From assembly GCA_040220855.1 (NCBI GenBank), contig JAVJVZ010000042.1, forward strand, positions 33,593-97,592: 64,000 nucleotides of DNA, read 5' to 3'. The position numbers were made by a program, and so were the translations under genes. Positions 41,771 to 50,700 of this stretch are shown here, piece after piece. The DNA comes from JACKNG01 sp040220855 (GTDB lineage: Bacteria > Pseudomonadota > Gammaproteobacteria > Ga0077536). How positions within the stretch are numbered: position 1 is the first letter of the stretch; each line of letters starts with the position of its first letter. The notes beneath the pieces are model-generated. The model was not told the DNA's origin, did no database searches, and was given only the letters and a program-made list of their open reading frames with translations.

Positions 41771-42988
41771 ATGCCGGCCTACGATTACCTCGCGCTCGAC
41801 CCTGGCGGCACCCGCACCCGTGGGGTCACCGAGGCGGAGACCGAGGCCCAGGCGCGCCAGCGGCTGCGCGAACGTGGCCTGGTCCCACTCGAGATCCGCG
41901 CCACCCGGCGCGGTGCGAGCGGCGCCAGCGGTGGGCTGCTCGGTGCACGCGGGCCACGGCTCGGCGGTGACCAGCTCGTGCTCTTCACGCGCCTGCTCGG
42001 TACGCTGCTGAAATCGGGGCTGCCGCTCGACGACGCTCTTACCGGCCTCGCGCGCCAGGCCACCGACACCGATTTCAAGCGTGTCGCGCTGGAAGTGCGC
42101 GCACGCGTGTTGGAAGGCCAGGGCCTTGCCGCCGGTCTCGAGCAGTTCCCGCGCACCTTCCCGCCGGTCTACCGCGCGACCATCGCCGCCGGCGCGCAAA
42201 CGCGCCATCTGCCCCAGGTCCTTGCCCGGCTCGCTGATTTCATGGAGGAGCGCCAGGCCATGCGCCAGCGCCTGCGCCTCGCGCTCATCTACCCGGCGGT
42301 GCTGACGGTGGTCGCTATTGCGGTGGTCAGCGGGCTGCTCGCGTTCGTCGTGCCCGAAGTGGTCAAGGTCTTCGAGCAGATGGAGCGCGCGCTGCCGCCG
42401 ATCACGCGGGCGCTGATCGCGACCGCCGATTTCGTTCGCGCGTGGGGATTGTTCGCCTTGCTCGGGCTCTTTGCTGCCGGCTACGCCACGCGCCTGCTGT
42501 TGCGCCGCCCGCGTGTCCGTCTCGGCGCCGATCGGCTGCTGCAGCGCCTGCCGCTGGCGGGGTCGATGATCCGCGATGCCGACGCGGCGCGGTTCGCCCG
42601 CACGCTCTCCATCCTGCTCGAGAGCGGGCTGCCCATGATGGATGCCCTCATGATCGCCGCCGCCGCGGTGGGTAACCGAGCGACCCGCGGCGAGGTCGAC
42701 GGCGCCATCGAACGCGTGCGCGAAGGCGCTTCGCTCAGCCAGGGCCTGGGGCGCGTCGGCGGCTTTCCGCCGCTGCTCGCCCACCTGGTTGCCAACGGCG
42801 AGCAATCGGGCGAGCTGCCGCGCATGCTCGATTCCGCTGCCGAGGCCCACGAACGCGGGATGCAGGCGCGCTTGTCTGTCGCCATGGGGCTTGCCGAGCC
42901 GCTGCTGATCCTGGTGATGGGGGCGGTCGTGCTGGTCATCGTCATCGCCATCCTGCTGCCGATTTTCGACATGAACCGGCTCGGCTGA
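41771..42988 (+). CDS. gspF: Type II secretion inner-membrane platform protein GspF
   Basis: A 405-residue polytopic inner-membrane protein with two GspF domains (about 70-195 and 275-400) and three hydrophobic helices ('VVAIAVVSGLLAFVVPEV', 'LFALLGLFAAGYA', 'LLILVMGAVVLVIVIAILLP', the last C-terminal). It is the adaptor around which GspE and pseudopilins work. No pseudopilin (gspG-K), gspL, gspM, gspN or gspO gene follows; instead a VPLPA-CTERM protein gene begins after 313 bp with a hairpin in between. The ribosome-binding site is weak. Confidence 0.92.
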   Translation: MPAYDYLALDPGGTRTRGVTEAETEAQARQRLRERGLVPLEIRATRRGASGASGGLLGARGPRLGGDQLVLFTRLLGTLLKSGLPLDDALTGLARQATDTDFKRVALEVRARVLEGQGLAAGLEQFPRTFPPVYRATIAAGAQTRHLPQVLARLADFMEERQAMRQRLRLALIYPAVLTVVAIAVVSGLLAFVVPEVVKVFEQMERALPPITRALIATADFVRAWGLFALLGLFAAGYATRLLLRRPRVRLGADRLLQRLPLAGSMIRDADAARFARTLSILLESGLPMMDALMIAAAAVGNRATRGEVDGAIERVREGASLSQGLGRVGGFPPLLAHLVANGEQSGELPRMLDSAAEAHERGMQARLSVAMGLAEPLLILVMGAVVLVIVIAILLPIFDMNRLG

Positions 42989-43301
42989 CGTCCTGGGCGC
43001 CGCGACCGGCCGTGTGGGCGGCCCCAGGGCGAATGGTCCAGGCCGAACGGTAATTTTTCAGGAATTTTTCCGTTTTAACCGGACTGTCATGGATTCGTAA
43101 CACCGGATCGGTTAGATATCGGAATCAGATGAATCTTTCTTGAGCGGCTTCACGATCTGTGACGATTCGGCGCTCTGGATTCATTCTCGGGTAACAAACG
43201 CGCCGCAGACTCCGCACTGCTCCAGGTAACGGGACATCTGGCAAGGATTCGCCTCGGTCCCGGGCGCGCAACACATTCAGGACACGGGAGATACCCCTCA
43301 A
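42989..43301. other. Gene-free, AT-rich 313-bp region between gspF and the VPLPA-CTERM gene
   Basis: A stem (42992-43003 with 43018-43028, one bulge) just after gspF looks like a terminator. It is followed by an unusually AT-rich stretch for this genome with a doubled AATTTTTC element (about 43050-43071). A sigma-54-like TGGCAAG at 43239 has wrong -24/-12 spacing. It probably holds the promoter of the next gene; no consensus element was found. Confidence 0.45.
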
Positions 43302-44078
43302 ATGAAGAAACACCTGCTAGCGCTGGGCTTGATGGCGGCGATCGGCGGTCCGCAGGCCTACGCCGCGAACACCGACGACGCCACCCGCAACGGCTCCGGC
43401 GACACCATCCTGGTGATGAAGAACGCAGCCAACACGGAAACCCTGATCTGGGATCTTTCGTTCGGCTCGCTCGACCTCACCTCGTCCGAGTTCTACAACT
43501 TCGCAGTGCCGGCGTTTTCGATCAGCAACGCCACGGTAACCGATTGGATCAACGCCAACGGCGGGAACGTCAGCTACAACATCTTCGGCCTGTCGGAGAT
43601 TCGTGCCATCGTCACGAATCCCTTCCTGCCGGCACCGCCGAACCCCAACGTGGGTGGTGTGCTGACCGTCTCCGGCGACGTCACGCTGCAGGACAACGGC
43701 GGCCAGGTCACCGACCAGGTCAACTCGCTGCAGCAGTACATGTCTAGCGTGAACAACGCTGGCCTCGCCGACAACGGCGTGCTGGTGGTCGATGTGCCGA
43801 GCAGCCTCGCCTTCTACGGCGCCGGCGCGCACGGCGATGCGATGTTCGGCATGGGCGCTACCGGTGGTATCGGCGACCTGCTCGAGTTCTGGTACGTGCA
43901 GCAGGACCCGCTCGCCGCGGTTGGTACCCAGACCACGGTCGATCCGGTTGCGACGCGCCTCGGCGCGTTCACGCTGACCGCCGACGCGCTCACCTACCAG
44001 CCCGTTCCGGTGCCCGCCGCCGCCTGGCTGTTTGGTAGCGCCATCGCCGGCCTCGCCGGCCTGCGCCGCCGCGGCTGA
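43302..44078 (+). CDS. VPLPA-CTERM sorting-domain protein
   Basis: A 258-residue secreted protein: signal peptide about 1-22, a Gly/Asn/Thr-rich beta domain without recognised motif, and a C-terminal tripartite signal (VPVPAAAWLFGSAIAGL, then a short Arg-rich end, 'RRRG'). This is the VPLPA/PEP-CTERM signal, processed by an exosortase that anchors the mature protein in the envelope or the extracellular matrix. No exosortase lies in the window. GGGAGA precedes the start; a hairpin follows the stop. The role is unknown. Confidence 0.8.
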   Translation: MKKHLLALGLMAAIGGPQAYAANTDDATRNGSGDTILVMKNAANTETLIWDLSFGSLDLTSSEFYNFAVPAFSISNATVTDWINANGGNVSYNIFGLSEIRAIVTNPFLPAPPNPNVGGVLTVSGDVTLQDNGGQVTDQVNSLQQYMSSVNNAGLADNGVLVVDVPSSLAFYGAGAHGDAMFGMGATGGIGDLLEFWYVQQDPLAAVGTQTTVDPVATRLGAFTLTADALTYQPVPVPAAAWLFGSAIAGLAGLRRRG

Positions 44079-44086
44079 TCGCGCCA

Positions 44087-44120
44087 CGGTCCCGCGCGCG
44101 CGCCTGGCGCCGCGGGACCG
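44087..44120 (+). terminator. Hairpin after the VPLPA-CTERM gene
   Basis: A perfect 10-bp stem (44087-44096 with 44111-44120) and a 14-nt loop starts 8 bp after the stop, followed by GCTTTC. It probably ends the VPLPA gene transcript. Confidence 0.6.
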
Positions 44121-44168
44121 GCTTTCACTGAACCCGAGAACCATCCACATTCCGAGAGTGTCATCATC

Positions 44169-45863
44169 ATGAAACGCACTACGATTTCCCTCGCGGTCGC
44201 TGCCCTGTGCAGCCAGGCCGCCTACGCTGTGCCGCAGAGCGGCACTACGACCCGCGTCGTCATCGGCGGCGCCACCGCCACCGAGGTCAGCCTGGTCAAC
44301 GCCATCGTCGACAACCTCTGCGCGGCAGGCTCCGACATCGACGTCTTCCGCGGCGCCGACCACACCAACGTCGCTTGCGAGGTCGATTCGAGCTTCGCGC
44401 CGGCCGGCACCACGGTGCTGTTCAGCAAGAACAGCGGCGGTTCGGCCCAGGGCGCGACCTCGCTGGTCGTGCCAGTCGCGGTCGAAGTGCTGTCGCCGTC
44501 CTCGACCTGTGTCGTCGCTTCCGTGCCGGTGCAGTCGACGCCGAAGGGCACCAGCTATGACGCGTGGGTATGCGACGGTTCGGGCGGCAGCACCCAGGTG
44601 CTCGAGAACCTGAACCCCGATTGGGGCCTTGCCGACGTCGAACCCGAGCTCTTCAAGGGCCCGCTCGGCATCGCCGGCGAGCCGTTCCCGGAAGGCGCGT
44701 CCATCGACAGCCGCTCGACCGCCGCGCTGACCTTCGGCCTCGTCGCCACCACCAGCCTCTACCAAGCGCTGCAGGCGGTGCAATTCCCGGCCGACAGCGA
44801 CTGCAACCCCGATGCCGCTCTCGGCGGCACCGACGACGGCTCCGTGCTCGGCTCGATTGCCGGTGACGGCATCCGCGACCAGTACCAGGCCTATGCCACC
44901 GACGGTGCGCAGCCGGTGAACTTCGACGCAGTCACCGGCCTGCACATTCCGGAGACCCCGGACTCCAAGGGCTATGCCGACCAGCCGCACCGCATGGGTG
45001 ACACCCGTGCCTGCATGCCGACCGTCAGCCTCACCGAGGCGCGTGCCATGCTGCGCGGTGACATGAAGACCTGGGAAGAGTACAAGGTCGGTTCGAGCAA
45101 CCTCTTCGCCAGCGCTGCCGGCAAGCCGTGGGCGCCTGACCCGGGCGTGAACAACTTCGTGCTGTGCCGCCGTGTGCAGGGCTCGGGCACCCATGCCACG
45201 ATCTCTTCGCAGATCCTCGCGACCAACTGCAGCTCGGGCGGCAGCGTGATGGTCGAGGCCGGCTTCGACTTCCCGCGTATCGTGCTCGACAACCAGGGCT
45301 CGTCGAACATGGGCGAGTGCCTCGACGACCTCGAGACCAAGCGCACCAACGAGCAGGGCCTCGGTGTCAAGGCATGGGGTGTCGGCTACCAGTCGACCGA
45401 GAAGAACCCCGATCTCGAGGAGGCGTTCCGCTTCCTCAAGATCGACGGCCAGTCGCCGGACCTGAAGAACTTCGTCGAGGGTGATTACTGGATTTTCGGT
45501 CCTACCACGATGAACCGTCGCGGTGCGAGCGATTACTTCAACCCGGTCGGCTTCTTCCCGGCGGTGGACCTGATGTTCGAGCGCGTCGTCGCCGAAATCA
45601 GCGATCCCGCCAACCTGGTCGACCTGAACGCGGGCCTGCAGCACCCGTTCGGCGTGGGCGGTTTCGCCGGCACCAACATCGCTGGCGTGGATACCCTGCC
45701 GGGCTTCCCGTTCAATCCCGACCCGGTCGCGGGTGACCCGCCGCTCACCGCCCTGACCCACACCAACCCGGATACCGGTCGTCAGGACATGTGTTTCGGC
45801 CCGGTCCTGCGCTCGGTCGGCGGTACGGTGACCGCGCGTGCTGACGAGGAAGACTCCGAGTAA
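44169..45863 (+). CDS. Secreted PstS-like periplasmic-binding-fold protein
   Basis: A 564-residue exported protein with signal peptide about 1-20 (ends 'AAYA'). It contains phrases of the PBP-like (PstS-type) family: 'VVIGGATATEVSLVNAI', 'LFSKNSGGSAQGATSL', 'LTEARAMLRGDMKTWEEY', 'CRRVQGSGTHATI'. Several cysteines may form disulfides. No ABC-transporter gene accompanies it, so it may bind phosphate or an anion outside the cell or act as a structural protein. Its ending is marked by a hairpin and a strong intrinsic terminator before the TPS genes. The family is of uncertain function. Confidence 0.65.
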   Translation: MKRTTISLAVAALCSQAAYAVPQSGTTTRVVIGGATATEVSLVNAIVDNLCAAGSDIDVFRGADHTNVACEVDSSFAPAGTTVLFSKNSGGSAQGATSLVVPVAVEVLSPSSTCVVASVPVQSTPKGTSYDAWVCDGSGGSTQVLENLNPDWGLADVEPELFKGPLGIAGEPFPEGASIDSRSTAALTFGLVATTSLYQALQAVQFPADSDCNPDAALGGTDDGSVLGSIAGDGIRDQYQAYATDGAQPVNFDAVTGLHIPETPDSKGYADQPHRMGDTRACMPTVSLTEARAMLRGDMKTWEEYKVGSSNLFASAAGKPWAPDPGVNNFVLCRRVQGSGTHATISSQILATNCSSGGSVMVEAGFDFPRIVLDNQGSSNMGECLDDLETKRTNEQGLGVKAWGVGYQSTEKNPDLEEAFRFLKIDGQSPDLKNFVEGDYWIFGPTTMNRRGASDYFNPVGFFPAVDLMFERVVAEISDPANLVDLNAGLQHPFGVGGFAGTNIAGVDTLPGFPFNPDPVAGDPPLTALTHTNPDTGRQDMCFGPVLRSVGGTVTARADEEDSE

Positions 45864-45881
45864 GCACAGGCGATTCGGTTG

Positions 45882-45899
45882 CGTCACCGGGTGGTGACG
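45882..45899 (+). terminator. Short hairpin after the PstS-like gene
   Basis: A 7-bp stem (45882-45888 with 45893-45899) with a GGGT loop, 18 bp after the stop. It precedes the stronger terminator that follows. Confidence 0.4.
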
Positions 45900-45913
45900 T
45901 GACCGCCATACCA

Positions 45914-45953
45914 CGGGCCGGCCTCCCGCATGGGGGGTCGGCCCGCGGTTTAT
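45914..45953 (+). terminator. Strong intrinsic terminator
   Basis: A 14-bp stem with two G-U pairs (45914-45927 with 45932-45945) and a GCAT loop, followed by GGTTTAT. It is the best intrinsic terminator in the window and isolates the PstS-like gene from the TpsB gene. Confidence 0.75.
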
Positions 45954-46023
45954 CTGAATCCCGGACATGGCCCTCCGCAGCCACGCCCACAGGAGCCGCG
46001 TCGAGACGTTTCCCGATCATCGC

Positions 46024-47706
46024 ATGGCACTTTCACTTTCCCGCCTGCTCCGCCGTCTCCTCGTGACCCTCGTCCTGGCGGTCTGCGGCAGCGTCGCGAT
46101 GGCGCCCGCCGCCACCACCGAGACTGCCGACGCGTCGGCCGAAGAAGACGCGGCCACCGCCGACACGCTGCGTTTCGACATCTGGGAATACCGCGTCACC
46201 GGCGTGACGCTAGTGGAGGCACGCGCCATCGAAAAGGCCGTGTACGCGCATCTCGGCCCGGATCGCACCATCGAAGACGTCGAAGCCGCGGCGCTCGCGG
46301 TCGAGACTGTCTACAAGGACGCCGGCTACGGTGCCACGATTTTCGTCAACATTCCCGAGCAGGACGTCGCCGAAGGGCTCGTCGTGCTCGACGTCACCGA
46401 GGGGACGGTCGAGCGCCTGCGTGTGACCGGCTCGCGCTACTTCGATCTCGATCGCATCAAGGCCAAGGTGCCCGCGCTCGCCCCCGGCGAGGCGCCGCAC
46501 CTGCCGAGCATGCAGGAACAGCTCACCGCGTTGAACGCGGCGAGCGCCAACCGGCGCGTGACCCCGGTGCTGCGCCCAGCGCGTAGTGTCGGCATGGTCG
46601 ACGTCGACCTCGAAGTCGAGGATCGCTTTCCGTTGCATGGCGGACTCGAATTCACCAACCAGTACGTGCGCGACACCAGCGAAACGCGGCTTTCCGGCGA
46701 CCTCCGCTACGAGAACCTGTGGCAGCGCGAACACAGCATCGGCTTCTCCTTCCAGCTCACGCCCGAGGACCCGAACGAGGTACGGGTGTTCTCCGGAACC
46801 TACCTGTTGCGGCCCGAGGATAGTAACTGGCTGCTCGCCGCTTACGGCGTCAAGTCGGACAGCGACGTCACCGCCTTCAGCGGCGACGCCGCCGGTGGTA
46901 TCGGCGTGCTCGGCCGCGGCTTCGTCGTCGGCGCGCGCGCAATCCGCCCGTTACCGGCGTTGCACGGACTGATCAGCAACATCACCTTCGGATTTGACTA
47001 CAAGGACTTCGACGACGAGATTTCCGTCGCCGGCAGCAGCGAGAGCATCTTCAACCCGGTCAGCTACTACAAGTTCGTGGCCGGCTGGGGCGGCATGCGC
47101 GCTTTCGACCGTTTCGACCTGCGTTACAACCTCGATTTGCACTTCAGTACGCGCGAGCTGGGTAACAGTGATCGGGTCGAGATCAGCGGGATCGAGGTCT
47201 CCGAGTTCTCCAACAAGCGCGCCTTCGCGCGGTCCAACTTCGTCTACCTGCGCAGCGAGTTCAGCCTCACCCACGCGATGCCTTGGGAGAGCGCGCTGCG
47301 CTTCGGGTTCCTCGGTCAGCTCGCGTCGGTCGCATTGATCAGCAACGAGCAGCTCTCGGTCGGTGGCGTCGACACCGTGCACGGCTACTTCGAATCACAG
47401 ACGCTCGCGGACAATGCCGCGGTGATCTCCGTCAAGTGGACTTCGCCTTCGCTGCACCAGCATCTGCCCGGCGACCTGTTCCAGGACGTGCGCCTGTTCG
47501 CCTTCTCCGAAGGTGCGCGCGCGATGCTGATCGACCCGCTGCCCGGCAGCGACGCCGGTTGGGGCCTCGCGAGCCTCGGATTCGGCATGCAGACGGGCGG
47601 CCGCGGCTTCGGCTCGGAACTGATCTGGGCGTGGCCGCTGATCGATGCGGAGGGTGTCGACGCCTACGACCCGCGCTTCCACTGGCAGATGAGTTACGAC
47701 TTCTGA
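46024..47706 (+). CDS. Two-partner secretion transporter TpsB (FhaC/ShlB family)
   Basis: A 560-residue outer-membrane transporter from the preferred ATG at 46024, which gives a signal peptide about 1-28 (45967 is the alternative start). Two POTRA domains span about 50-128 and 129-200 in the periplasm, followed by a 16-strand barrel from about 205. The loop-6 motif reads VDTVHGY, where most FhaC proteins have VRGY/F, and the last residue is Phe, the Omp85-type C-terminal signal. It translocates the TpsA partner through the outer membrane. Its stop overlaps the TpsA start (TGATG). Confidence 0.88.
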   Translation: MALSLSRLLRRLLVTLVLAVCGSVAMAPAATTETADASAEEDAATADTLRFDIWEYRVTGVTLVEARAIEKAVYAHLGPDRTIEDVEAAALAVETVYKDAGYGATIFVNIPEQDVAEGLVVLDVTEGTVERLRVTGSRYFDLDRIKAKVPALAPGEAPHLPSMQEQLTALNAASANRRVTPVLRPARSVGMVDVDLEVEDRFPLHGGLEFTNQYVRDTSETRLSGDLRYENLWQREHSIGFSFQLTPEDPNEVRVFSGTYLLRPEDSNWLLAAYGVKSDSDVTAFSGDAAGGIGVLGRGFVVGARAIRPLPALHGLISNITFGFDYKDFDDEISVAGSSESIFNPVSYYKFVAGWGGMRAFDRFDLRYNLDLHFSTRELGNSDRVEISGIEVSEFSNKRAFARSNFVYLRSEFSLTHAMPWESALRFGFLGQLASVALISNEQLSVGGVDTVHGYFESQTLADNAAVISVKWTSPSLHQHLPGDLFQDVRLFAFSEGARAMLIDPLPGSDAGWGLASLGFGMQTGGRGFGSELIWAWPLIDAEGVDAYDPRFHWQMSYDF

Positions 47707-50700
47707 TGGCGACGCCGTCCCGCACCAGTCGTGTCGCCCGGCGCGGCCTCGTCGCCCTGCTCGCCGCGCTGCCTGCACTTCCCGCTAGCGCGGCCGGGCC
47801 GACCGGCCTGCCGGTACCGTGCAGCCCCTGCAACCTCGGTGGCGCCAGTGTGCCGTGGACGAATCCGGCCGGCCTCAGCGCGCGCCAACTCGCGCCGCAG
47901 ACTGGCAACGGCGGGCGTGACATGGTCATCTACCAGGGGCGCGAGCGCCAGGTGTACTCCTGGGAGAGCTTCGACATCGGCGCCGGACGCAGCGTCGAGT
48001 TCCGCCAGCCGAACAGCCGCTCGGCGGCGCTCAACCGCGTACTCGACACGCAGGGCAGCGGGCTCGCTTCGGTCATCGAGGGCACGCTGCGCGCCAACGG
48101 CCAAGTCTACCTGATCAACCGTAACGGCGTGCTTTTCAAGCGCGGCGCGAGTGTCGACGTCAACACGCTGCTCGCTTCCACGCTCGATCTCAACCAGGAC
48201 GTCGATAACTTGTTCGAGGAAGTCGGCATCGGCAACGTGCTGAGCGAGCGCATCACGCAGGGGCAGTTCGCCGCACTCGTCGACGAGGCCGCTGGCCTGC
48301 CCGGCAACGTGGTGGTCGAGCAGGGCGCCGTGATCGAAGCCGGGCGCAACGGCCGCATCGTACTGGTCGGCGCCAACGTCGAGAACAGCGGCGTGCTGCG
48401 CCTGTCCGGCCCCGGCGGCCAGGCCTTGCTGGTGGCCGGATCGGACCGCGTGTACTTCTTCGACGACAGTGGCGCGCGGGGGCTCGGTGTCGAGATCGGC
48501 GGCGACGGCGGCACGGTCGCCAACCTCGGCCAGATCATTGCCGGTAACGGCAACGTGACCCTTGCCGGTCTCACCGTCAACCAGCAGGGGGTGGTGCGCG
48601 CGACCAATGCGGTCAGCGCCAATGGCACGATCAGGCTGCAGGCACGCGATCGTGCGTTCGCCGATCCGACCCTGCGCCCGGATGACGTCGACGCGCTCGC
48701 GCTGCGCATCGACAACGAACAGATCGCAACGCGCTCGGGCACGGTTCGATTCGGTGCTGACAGCGTCACGGAGATCCTGCCGGACGCGGATTCCACTGAT
48801 GTCGTCGTCGACGAGCAGGCGTTCCTGCCGGCTCGGGTCGAGGTGCGCGGCCAGGACATCGTGATGGAACGCAACGCGCGGATCACGGTGCCGGCCGGTG
48901 ACGTCGAGTTCATCGCTTCCGAGCGCCCCGAGCTCGGCAACGCGACACTCATCGGCGTCGATCCGGTGGAGACGGGCTCCATCGTGCTCGAGCGCGGCGC
49001 CACTATCGACGTTTCCGGTGTCGACGGTGTCGAGATTCCAGCCAGCCGGAACGTGTTGCAGCTGCAGCTTCGCCGCGGCGAACTCGCCGCCTCGCCCATC
49101 AATCGCGACGGCCCCTTGCTGGGTACCACGCTGTCTTTCGACCTGCGCGACCCGCCTGCCTTCGTCGATGTCTCCGGCGCGGTCGACGCCATCGGGCGCG
49201 GCATTCTCGAGCGCAGCACGCCGGGCGGCAGCATCAGGCTCTACAGCGCCGATGCGCTACGCCTCGCTCCCGGGGCATTGCTCGATGCGTCGGGTGGCGG
49301 CATCGACTACACCGCGGCATCGGCCGTGATCACGCGTGTACTGGTCGGCAACCGCATCCTCGATCTCGGCGAGGTCGGTGCGAGTACGCGCATCGATGCC
49401 GTGCTCGGCGCGCGTGAGGCGGTGCATCCACGCTGGGGTTACACCAGCGTGCTGGCGTCGTCGGCGCTGCTCGGCGCGGTCGACCTGCCGGCCTACTTCG
49501 AAGGCAAGGATGCCGGCACCATCGAGATCGCTGCGCTTAACGCCGTGCGCCAGGCCACCGAGGCGAGCCTCGCCCAGCTGCAGCTCGATGCCGAGCTCGA
49601 GGGGCGCATCGTGGCGACGGCGCGACGTGGTCGCTACCAGGTCGAGACACCGTCGCCCGGCGCACGCGGCTTCGCGCGCGACTTTGACGAGGTTCCACTC
49701 GGTGGCGCGTTGTCGCTGGCACTGCGCGCCGGTGATTATCGTCTCGGTGAGGGGGCATTGGTCGATGGTGACGGACGGCGTCTCACGCTCGAGGGACTGC
49801 GCAGCCTGGCGTTCGACGTGGGCAGTTTCGGCGTGGCCACCGGTGACGCCGTCACCCTTGGCGGCGGCGGCGTCCTGACCGTCACCACGCATACCGGCGG
49901 TGCCGCCATTGCCGGCGCCATCAGCGCTCCCGGCGGTGTCGTATCGGTCGAAGTCGCGACACCGCAGGCCGACCTCGAACTGTCGGCCGGTGCCGTGCTC
50001 GATGTGGCCGGCGTATGGGTCAACGATGCCGTTGCCGACAGCGACGACAGCAATGCGCCGATGCCCGCGTTCGTCGACGGCGGCACGGTCGCGCTGCGTG
50101 GCGTCGACGGCGGCGCGCTGCACATTGCTGCCGGCAGCCGTGTCGACGTCGGCGGCGGTGCGCGGCTCGGTGAGGGGGGCGATCTCGTGCCCGGCGACGG
50201 CGGCCGTTTCGAGCTCGTCGACGGTGTCAGCGCCCTCGCCACCGCAGCCGACATCGTGCTCGACGGTACCATCACGGGCTACGTGTTCGCCGGCGCCACC
50301 GCTGGTGCACGTTACGACCTCGCGGTACGCAGCGCGACGCTCGCGCCCGGTGCCGCGATACGCAGTGACGCCGCTGGCCTCGTTCTCGGGCCGGGTTTCT
50401 TCACGAATGGTGGCTTCACCGAATTCAGCGTGCGCAGCACCCAGACCGGCACCGCGGTTGCCGCCGGTTTCGACCTCGACCTGGTACCGCGCTACCGTGT
50501 GCTGACCCCTGACGTCGCCCGCGCCAATCTCGCTGCGGCGGCGAGTGGTGCGGCGGCGCCGAGCGGTGCTTCGCTCGACGATCTCAGCATCGTCAGTGTG
50601 GTCGACGACCCGCTGCTGCGCGTGCCGACCTCGCTGAGTCTCGAGTCCGTGCGTCCGGTCGCGCAGATCAGCAGCCGCATCGGTGACACCACGCCGATCG

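Noticed and set aside
43239..43252. TGGCAAG with downstream GC, possible sigma-54 promoter of the VPLPA gene
   Set aside because: The -24/-12 spacing is one base short and the -12 TTGC is absent.
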